Origin: Eubacterium sp.
GTDB taxonomy: Bacteria > Bacillota > Clostridia > Lachnospirales > Lachnospiraceae
Assembly (NCBI GenBank): GCA_022776205.1
Contig: JALFIK010000218.1
Coordinates: 1-5,329 of the forward strand
Direction of reading: 5' to 3'
DNA: 5,329 nucleotides
How positions within the stretch are numbered: the stretch's first letter is position 1; each line of letters begins with the position of its first letter. The translations under genes and the position numbers were made by a program. Below are positions 1 through 4,440 of this stretch, in pieces. The notes under the pieces were generated by a model. The model saw only the letters and a list, made by a program, of their open reading frames with translations, was not told the DNA's origin and did no database searches.

Positions 1-1
1 G

Positions 2-733
2 GACTTTGATAGTTCCTTTGGCTGTATCATGACTTTCGTTGCACCGATGGAAAACGGTCGATTGAATGTCAATCAGGCAGTATCCGGATCTATCGGAGAT
101 ATTTTTATGCACATGAAAGAAAATTTTACCGTAAAAAAGAGAAACTATTATAACGTCTATTCTTCCGGTAAGAAAAAATATATTGGATTTCATCAAATGT
201 TATCAGAAAAGTCGCTTTGCGGGGATCATTTTGCGGCGGTTACTCTTCTTTCCGAGAATGATTTTAATAAAGTGGTATCTCGTGAGAGAAAAGTATGGTT
301 GATTAGTTTCTTCTTATTTTTCTTCTTCCTTCTGTTTTTGTCCCGTTTCTTTATCAGGAATCTGTCGGCATTGATTTTAAAAGGAATCTTCGATCCCGGT
401 GAAGATTTTTCGGCGGCTGATGAGCAAGATAACGTAAACGAAAAAGAACGACGGGAACTTCCGCCAGACATTGAGCTCTTGTTTCAGGAGTTTACCAAAA
501 AAGTATCCACATTGACGCCGATGGAGAGAACAGTGCTCCAGCATTATATCGATGGCTGCACAATCGAAGATGTTGCTTCGAAAGCATTTATTAGTATATA
601 TACAGTGAAAAAGCACAATACAAACATGAATCGTAAGCTGGAAGTCAGTAATAGGGAGGAACTGATGCTTTATATCGAATTGTTTCGAAGATCCGGCAGA
701 ATTGAAGAAATTTCATATCATAATGAAGTATAA
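2..733 (+). CDS. Membrane-tethered LuxR-type transcriptional regulator, 5' partial
   Basis: The reading frame is open to the left edge. The first ATG inside the window (29) has no ribosome binding site and lies inside an apparent folded domain, so this is the C-terminal part of a longer protein. Numbering from that ATG, residues 1-85 look like the end of an extracytoplasmic sensor domain. Residues 89-109 form one strongly hydrophobic, phenylalanine-rich membrane helix (VWLISFFLFFFFLLFLSRF). Residues 110-155 are a charged cytoplasmic linker. Residues 162-221 fit a LuxR/GerE helix-turn-helix: LTPMERTVL, then a short turn, then TVKKHNTNMNRKLEVSNREE as the recognition helix region. The inferred role is a one-component receptor that senses an outside signal and binds DNA from the membrane. 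No receiver domain is visible in the part present. The ligand and targets cannot be read from the sequence. The hairpin directly after the stop codon suggests it ends its own transcript. Confidence 0.85.
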   Translation, partial: DFDSSFGCIMTFVAPMENGRLNVNQAVSGSIGDIFMHMKENFTVKKRNYYNVYSSGKKKYIGFHQMLSEKSLCGDHFAAVTLLSENDFNKVVSRERKVWLISFFLFFFFLLFLSRFFIRNLSALILKGIFDPGEDFSAADEQDNVNEKERRELPPDIELLFQEFTKKVSTLTPMERTVLQHYIDGCTIEDVASKAFISIYTVKKHNTNMNRKLEVSNREELMLYIELFRRSGRIEEISYHNEV

Positions 734-770
734 AAATGCACAGTTTGGTGAAATGTAAATTGTGCATTTT
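733..770 (+). terminator. Hairpin terminator after the LuxR-type gene
   Basis: AAAATGCACA (733-742) and TGTGCATTTT (761-770) are perfect inverted repeats. Counting G-U pairs, the stem extends to 733-747 with 756-770 around an 8-base loop. It begins at the last base of the stop codon. The A-run on the left and T-run on the right make it a possible bidirectional terminator. The T-run is only four bases and belongs to the stem, so strength is uncertain. Confidence 0.65.
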
Positions 771-839
771 GCTTGAGAACAGATGGAGAATATGGATAGT
801 GAATCATTTGGACTGATGAATTATTCTTCTTTAAGACTA

Positions 840-868
840 TTGACTATTCCCTTATTATAAGCTATTAT
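840..868 (+). promoter_or_regulatory. Sigma-A type promoter for the fic gene
   Basis: TTGACT (840-845) and TATTAT (863-868) are separated by exactly 17 bases, close to the consensus for the housekeeping sigma factor. Transcription would start near 875. That leaves a leader of roughly 22 bases holding the Shine-Dalgarno-like AGAAGGG (882-888) eight bases before the ATG at 897. The fic gene therefore appears to be transcribed independently of the LuxR-type gene, which ends in its own terminator. Confidence 0.7.
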
Positions 869-897
869 TTAAGGGAAAGAAAGAAGGGATAAGGGAA
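847..897 (+). promoter_or_regulatory. TAAGGGAA box array, possible operator over the fic promoter
   Basis: The 8-mer TAAGGGAA occurs at 870-877 and 890-897, and its reverse complement TTCCCTTA at 847-854. The inverted pair frames the -10 element: one half lies in the promoter spacer and the other at the expected transcription start. The direct pair is spaced 20 bp, about two helical turns, and the last copy runs into the A of the start codon. A partial copy, AAGGGAT, lies at 884-890. The layout suits a repressor site, although purine-rich repeats near a ribosome binding site can also arise by chance. Confidence 0.45.
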
Positions 898-1943
898 TGC
901 GAAATTTCAATTATTCAGCAATCAGAGATCAGAAGTGGGACTCAGAAATTTTGGGATTGATTGCTGCAATTTACAAGGAAGCTGGAAAGCAGGAATTGTA
1001 TCTGAAACAGCGACCAGAGGAGCTCGAAAAGCTGGTAGAAATTTCGAAAATACAAAGTACTGAGGCATCTAACGCCATTGAGGGCATTGTCACAACCAGC
1101 ACCAGAATTCGTCAGCTTGTTGAGGAAAAAACAACGCCAAAAAATCGTGATGAACAGGAAATTGCCGGATACCGCGATGTGCTGAATATCATACATGAAA
1201 ACTTTGATGCTATCCCCATTTCGAAAAATTATATTTTGCAGCTTCATAAGATTCTCTATAGTCACATGAATAATCCGATTGCAGGGAAAACAAAGAATGT
1301 GCAGAATTATATCAGCACCACATGCCCGGACGGCCATGTCCGGGTTTTGTTTACGCCTCTTGCTCCTTATGAAACGCCGGAGGCACTGGACAGGATATGT
1401 GAGGAATATAATCGGGTCATTGGCAATCTGGAACTGGAACCACTCATTGTTATTCCTGTTTTTGTTCATGATTTTCTCTGTATCCATCCTTTCAATGATG
1501 GAAACGGAAGAATGAGCCGTCTGCTCACCACATTGCTCCTGTATCGGAACGGGTTTTATGTTGGAAAATATGTCTCTTTGGAAGAAAAAATTGCAAAGAA
1601 TAAGGACTTATACTATGAAGCCCTTGCCCAATCTCAGACAGGCTGGCACGAAGGAACGGAAGATGTCGTGCCATTCATTAAATATCTTCTTGGGACGATT
1701 CTCGCCGCCTATAAAGATTTTGAAGACCGGATGGCTCTGGTTGAAACAAAGCTTCCTGCACTTGAAATGGTGCGAAGAGCAAGCCAAAACAAGATTGGAC
1801 GTTTCAATAAGCAGGATATTCGTGAATTGTGCCCTACGCTCAGTGACAGTTCTATCGAGGGCGCCTTGCGGAAACTGATTGCATCCGGTGAGTTGAGAAA
1901 AGAAGGAAAAGGTAAAAATACCTGCTATTTCAGGCTGAAGTAG
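897..1943 (+). CDS. Fic family protein, class II (probable AMP transferase)
   Basis: This is a complete 348-residue protein. Fic enzymes usually transfer AMP from ATP to a hydroxyl group of a target protein. The catalytic signature HxFxDGNGRxxR is intact as HPFNDGNGRMSR at 197-208, with His197 the expected general base. A Fic_N region covers about 10-90 and carries the inhibitory motif (S/T)xxxE(G/N) as SNAIEG (58-63). Glu62 should therefore block ATP binding in the resting state, which makes this a class II, self-inhibited Fic needing no separate antitoxin. Residues about 138-156 (around CPDGHVRVLFTP) correspond to the target-binding flap. Residues about 285-348 look like a winged helix: a helix pair, then LSDSSIEGALRKLIASGEL, then a basic tail with GKGKNTCYF as a possible wing. 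Such a domain could bind DNA, including its own promoter, or recruit targets. The ATG at 897 has AGAAGGG eight bases upstream and a good promoter. The target protein is unknown. Confidence 0.93.
   Translation: MRNFNYSAIRDQKWDSEILGLIAAIYKEAGKQELYLKQRPEELEKLVEISKIQSTEASNAIEGIVTTSTRIRQLVEEKTTPKNRDEQEIAGYRDVLNIIHENFDAIPISKNYILQLHKILYSHMNNPIAGKTKNVQNYISTTCPDGHVRVLFTPLAPYETPEALDRICEEYNRVIGNLELEPLIVIPVFVHDFLCIHPFNDGNGRMSRLLTTLLLYRNGFYVGKYVSLEEKIAKNKDLYYEALAQSQTGWHEGTEDVVPFIKYLLGTILAAYKDFEDRMALVETKLPALEMVRRASQNKIGRFNKQDIRELCPTLSDSSIEGALRKLIASGELRKEGKGKNTCYFRLK
1325..1348 (+). other. Terminator-like hairpin inside the fic coding sequence
   Basis: CCCGGAC (1325-1331) and GTCCGGG (1338-1344) form a perfect 7 bp GC-rich stem with a 6-base loop, followed at once by TTTTGTTT. 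It lies in the codons for the flap region, around CPDGHVRV. By structure it resembles an intrinsic terminator on the sense strand. Whether it works is unknown, because translating ribosomes would normally prevent it from folding. Confidence 0.35.
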
Positions 1944-1981
1944 ATATGGAATGTGAAAACTGTGACAGATGAGGGGCTGCA

Positions 1982-2014
1982 AAGCTTTTCTTGAAGAGCT
2001 TGGTGTTTTATTTT
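1982..2014 (+). terminator. Possible weak terminator after fic
   Basis: Bases 1982-1989 (AAGCTTTT) pair with 1994-2001 (AAGAGCTT), with one G-U pair and the loop CTTG. A T-rich stretch follows (TTTTATTTT, 2006-2014) after a four-base gap. The stem is AT-rich, so termination would be partial at best. I found no convincing promoter between here and the next gene at 2040, so read-through from fic may supply that gene. Confidence 0.4.
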
Positions 2015-2039
2015 GACTATTACAAAGGAGGAGATAATA

Positions 2040-2444
2040 ATGAATCGTGTAGAGAAAGCAGCTGCATATCACAAAAAGGGATTTAACTGTGCCCAGGCGG
2101 TGATTTGTGCATTTTGTGATAAAATCGGAATGGATGAGACAGAAGCATTTAAGGTTTCGGAGGGCCTGGGACTTGGTGTGGGAGATACTTACGGAACCTG
2201 CGGTGCTGTAACCGGAATGGCTCTTGTAACCGGTATGGTAAATAGCTGTGGTAATCTTGAGACACCGAATTCCAAGGCGGACACTTATAAAATGGTTCGT
2301 GAACTGAATGACGCATTCCGGGAGAAAAACGGATCTACGATTTGTCGCGAGTTAAAGGGGCTGGATTCGGGGAAGATGCTTCGTTCCTGTGATGGATGTA
2401 TTGCGGATGCAGTGTCCCTTCTTTCAGAAAAATTCGGAGAGTAG
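2040..2444 (+). CDS. C_GCAxxG_C_C family protein (putative redox-active cysteine protein)
   Basis: This 134-residue soluble protein matches the small cysteine family named for its C_GCAxxG_C_C pattern (Pfam PF09719). Visible conserved elements are Cys17 in FNCAQAV, the CGAVTG motif at 54-59 with Cys54, Cys102 in TICREL, and the C-terminal pair Cys117 and Cys120 (CDGC). Cys23, Cys26 and Cys70 add to a cysteine-rich total. The family's biochemical function is not established; a redox or metal-binding role is a guess from the cysteines. A TTG start at 2013 is possible in frame, but the ATG at 2040 has an ideal AGGAGG (2026-2031) eight bases upstream and begins where family homology would start. 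No promoter is evident in the 96 bases before it. The next gene starts 44 bases after its stop with no terminator between, so the two are probably co-transcribed. Confidence 0.9.
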   Translation: MNRVEKAAAYHKKGFNCAQAVICAFCDKIGMDETEAFKVSEGLGLGVGDTYGTCGAVTGMALVTGMVNSCGNLETPNSKADTYKMVRELNDAFREKNGSTICRELKGLDSGKMLRSCDGCIADAVSLLSEKFGE

Positions 2445-2476
2445 CTTATTTTCCGATTATGGAACGACTTAGAAAG

Positions 2477-2483
2477 CAGGCGG
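2477..2483 (+). promoter_or_regulatory. Ribosome binding site that decides the dgkA start
   Basis: GCAGGCGG-like sequence ends five bases before the ATG at 2489. The upstream in-frame ATG at 2459 has only GGAGAG about 16 bases away, which is too far. Together with the expected family length of about 123 residues, this favours 2489. Confidence 0.55.
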
Positions 2484-2488
2484 TAGAT

Positions 2489-2857
2489 ATGATACAGAAA
2501 AAGGATCCACTGTCAAAAAGTTTTCGATATGCATTTTGGGGTATATTAACAGGAATTCGAAAGGAAAGAAACATGAAAATCCACTGTTGTGCTGCTGTAT
2601 TGGTGGTGATAGCGGGATTTTTGTTTGATATATCACTGACAGAGTGGTGCATATGTCTTTTGTTATTTGGTCTGGTGATGGCCCTTGAACTTGTAAATAC
2701 GGCGGTAGAAGCGGTGGTTGATCTTGTGACCGTGGAACGTCATCCCCTCGCCAAGATTGCAAAAGATACGGCGGCGGGAGCGGTTTTATTGGCAGCAATT
2801 ATTGCAACCGTCATTGGATGTATCATTTTTATTCCGAAATTATTAGCATTTTTATAA
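2489..2857 (+). CDS. dgkA: Undecaprenol/diacylglycerol kinase, DgkA family
   Basis: This 122-residue integral membrane kinase resembles the Bacillus subtilis DgkA/UndK type. In Gram-positive bacteria these enzymes mainly phosphorylate undecaprenol with ATP, feeding the lipid carrier for peptidoglycan and other envelope polymers; the E. coli homologue uses diacylglycerol. Numbering from the ATG at 2489, the cytoplasmic amphipathic start contains SFRYAFWGI (11-19) and KERN (25-28). Membrane helices lie near 34-48, 53-69 and 95-117. The active-site block ELVNTAVEAVVDL (67-79) contains the metal and phosphate ligands Glu67, Asn70 and Glu74. It is followed by HPLAKIAKDTAAGAV (85-99), another family signature. 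Longer starts at 2459 or further upstream would add residues absent from relatives and overlap the preceding gene. Standalone copies like this lack the YbeY, Era or cytidine deaminase neighbours often found beside dgkA in Firmicutes, so it may be an additional copy in the genome. Confidence 0.92.
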   Translation: MIQKKDPLSKSFRYAFWGILTGIRKERNMKIHCCAAVLVVIAGFLFDISLTEWCICLLLFGLVMALELVNTAVEAVVDLVTVERHPLAKIAKDTAAGAVLLAAIIATVIGCIIFIPKLLAFL

Positions 2858-2883
2858 TGAATTTTTTCTTTTTTGTGAAATAG

Positions 2884-2892
2884 TGTTATAAT
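2884..2892 (+). promoter_or_regulatory. Extended -10 promoter for the MATE gene
   Basis: TGTTATAAT is a perfect extended -10 element (TGN followed by the consensus TATAAT at 2887-2892). The -35 position with 17 bp spacing (2864-2869, TTTTCT) is poor, but extended -10 promoters tolerate this, and the region upstream is T-rich. Transcription would start near 2899, at the foot of the hairpin that follows. Confidence 0.6.
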
Positions 2893-2897
2893 AGCAT

Positions 2898-2926
2898 CGG
2901 CTGTCTGTTTACAGACAGCCGGTTTT
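2898..2926 (+). terminator. Strong hairpin and T-run between dgkA and the MATE gene
   Basis: CGGCTGTCTG (2898-2907) pairs perfectly with CAGACAGCCG (2912-2921) around a TTTA loop, and TTTT follows (2923-2926), with a second T-rich run at 2931-2940. This is a classic intrinsic terminator for the dgkA transcript. Because the MATE promoter lies just upstream of it, the same hairpin would also form the first bases of the MATE mRNA. It may therefore act as an attenuator or as a 5' end stabiliser. Confidence 0.85.
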
Positions 2927-2959
2927 GCGATTTTGTTTTTATGAGCAGGAGATGATGAT

Positions 2960-4354
2960 ATGGAAGAAGAACAAAGTAAACTGTTAGAACGGGACAGGAA
3001 CCCTCTAGGAACAGAATCTGTTGCCTCTTTGATGGTAAAGTTTTCTGTTCCAAGTATTATTGCCATGCTTGTCACAGCACTTTATAATATTGTGGATCAG
3101 CTTTTTATCGGACAGGCAGTCGGTACACTTGGAAATGCGGCGACAAATGTGGCATTTCCTTTAACGACATCCTGCATTGCTCTGGCGCTGATGTTCGGAA
3201 TCGGCGGGGCTTCCTGTTTTAATCTTGAGGCAGGACGGGGAAATCAGGACAGGGCAATTTATTATATCGGAAATGCCCTTTTTTGCCTCGTATCAAGCGG
3301 TGTGATTCTCGGACTTGTCTCCGAGATTTTTCTGTCGCCACTTTTGAAGGGGTTTGGTGCTCCGGGAAATGTCCTTCCTTATGCCCGGACATATGTCAGA
3401 ATTACAGCGGTTGGTTTTCCTTTCCTGATTTTTACAGCTGGAGGTTGTCATCTGATCCGTGCCGATGGAAGTCCGCAGATGGCGAGGATTTGTAACATTG
3501 TCGGTGCGGTGATTAATACGATTCTTGATGCACTGTTTGTCCTTGGTTTTCACTGGGGAATGGCAGGTGCTGCTCTTGCCACGGTGATTGGACAGGTTGT
3601 TTCCGCGATTATCGTGATCCGTTATCTGTTTCATTTTAAGACAGTACCTTTAAAACTGCACCATTTCCGGCCTCATGGAGAATATATTTTTGAAGTGGCG
3701 CAGATTGGTATGGCATCTTTCTTCAATCAGATTGCCATGATGATCGTACAGATTGTTATGAATAATTCTCTTACATATTATGGTGGAATGTCCTCTTATG
3801 GGGAGGCCATTCCACTTGCCTGTGTGGGAATTATCATGAAAGTGAATCAGGTATTTTTTTCCTTTGTGATCGGCCTTGCCCAGGGAAGTCAGCCGGTGGA
3901 AAGTTTTAACTATGGAGCGAAAAAATATGACAGAGTGAGGAAAGCTGTTCGTCTCGCAGCTTTAACCGGTGTGACTATGTCGGTGCTTTCTTTTCTTTTA
4001 TTCCAGATTTTTCCTCGCCAGATTCTTGCATTGTTTGGAACAGGAACTCCGGAGTATTTTGAGTTTGGAACACGTTGTTTCCGTATCTTCCTGTTTTTTA
4101 TATGGCTTGATGCGTTGCAGCCGATTATTTCCACATTTTTTACATCGATTGGGAAACCGGCGAAGGGAATTTTTCTATCCCTTACCAGACAAATTTTATT
4201 CTTTATTCCGCTGCTTTTGATTCTCCCACGATTTATGGGGATTGATGGGTGTATTTTCTGTGGCCCGATTGCAGATTTCCTGTCAGCAGTTGTGACGGTG
4301 ATCATGGCTGTTCTTGAATTTAAAGGAATGCCGAAAACGGCTGAGACGGACTGA
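2960..4354 (+). CDS. MATE family efflux transporter
   Basis: This complete 464-residue protein belongs to the multidrug and toxic compound extrusion family, cation-coupled exporters of the inner membrane with 12 helices in two pseudo-symmetric bundles. The length is typical. Helix 1 (about 28-54) carries the clostridial MATE signature LYNIVDQLFIGQAVG (41-55). A GIGGAS turn is at 80-85, and HLIRADGSPQMA (164-175) is the usual loop after helix 4. The second half repeats the pattern, with FNQIAMMIVQIVMNN (255-269) and GLAQGSQPVESFNYGAKKYDR (305-325), then FFTSIGKP (393-400) mirroring the loop of the first half. It looks most like the MepA-type branch common in Firmicutes. The substrate cannot be deduced, and MATE proteins of this type often have no known substrate. 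The ATG at 2960 has AGGAG (2947-2951) eight bases upstream. No terminator is visible after the stop, so read-through into the MOSC-MogA gene is likely. Confidence 0.95.
   Translation: MEEEQSKLLERDRNPLGTESVASLMVKFSVPSIIAMLVTALYNIVDQLFIGQAVGTLGNAATNVAFPLTTSCIALALMFGIGGASCFNLEAGRGNQDRAIYYIGNALFCLVSSGVILGLVSEIFLSPLLKGFGAPGNVLPYARTYVRITAVGFPFLIFTAGGCHLIRADGSPQMARICNIVGAVINTILDALFVLGFHWGMAGAALATVIGQVVSAIIVIRYLFHFKTVPLKLHHFRPHGEYIFEVAQIGMASFFNQIAMMIVQIVMNNSLTYYGGMSSYGEAIPLACVGIIMKVNQVFFSFVIGLAQGSQPVESFNYGAKKYDRVRKAVRLAALTGVTMSVLSFLLFQIFPRQILALFGTGTPEYFEFGTRCFRIFLFFIWLDALQPIISTFFTSIGKPAKGIFLSLTRQILFFIPLLLILPRFMGIDGCIFCGPIADFLSAVVTVIMAVLEFKGMPKTAETD
3307..3331 (+). other. Terminator-like hairpin inside the MATE coding sequence
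   Basis: TCTCGGA (3307-3313) and TCCGAGA (3320-3326) form a perfect 7 bp stem with a 6-base loop, followed directly by TTTTT (3327-3331). It sits in the codons for residues around 116-124. It has the form of an intrinsic terminator, but it may be a coincidence of codon use. Confidence 0.3.
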
Positions 4355-4420
4355 TGGGGAAACATATGGGTAAGAAATGTTAAAAAGACTGATATGGAAG
4401 AATACTCTTTGGAACAATTC

Positions 4421-4435
4421 GGAGGATAGAGGAGG
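4421..4435 (+). promoter_or_regulatory. Tandem Shine-Dalgarno sequence before the MOSC-MogA gene
   Basis: GGAGG occurs at 4421-4425 and again, as AGGAGG, at 4430-4435, five bases before the ATG at 4441. The second copy is at normal distance and fixes the start. The 86 bases between the MATE stop and this start hold no clear promoter or terminator and are too short for the usual molybdenum cofactor riboswitch. Confidence 0.7.
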
Positions 4436-4440
4436 ACAAT

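Noticed and set aside
783..860. A 25-codon open frame between the LuxR-type gene and fic, which could be imagined as a small antitoxin
   Set aside because: It has no proper ribosome binding site, it runs through the fic promoter so the fic transcript would not contain it, and a class II Fic carries its own inhibitory helix.
2013..2039. TTG start extending the C_GCAxxG protein by nine residues
   Set aside because: The ATG at 2040 has an ideal AGGAGG at the right distance, and the extension would run across that ribosome binding site.
2396..2488. Longer starts for the DgkA protein, at 2396 or 2459
   Set aside because: The first overlaps the preceding gene by 49 bases. Neither has a well-placed ribosome binding site, and both exceed the usual family length.
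2941..2955. Four-codon upstream frame (ATG AGC AGG AGA TGA) overlapping the MATE ribosome binding site
   Set aside because: There is no ribosome binding site of its own; it most likely appears by chance from the purine-rich Shine-Dalgarno region.
2893..2959. Guanidine or other riboswitch ahead of the MATE exporter
   Set aside because: Only one hairpin is present, with a TTTA loop. The paired ACGR loops of guanidine-II or other known conserved cores are not visible.
4354..4429. Two tiny frames (4354-4383 and 4394-4429) between the MATE and MOSC-MogA genes
   Set aside because: They have 9 and 11 codons, no ribosome binding sites and no recognisable content.
4355..4440. Molybdenum cofactor riboswitch before the MOSC-MogA gene
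   Set aside because: The gap is 86 bases with no evident multi-stem fold, shorter than the known element needs once the ribosome binding site is counted.
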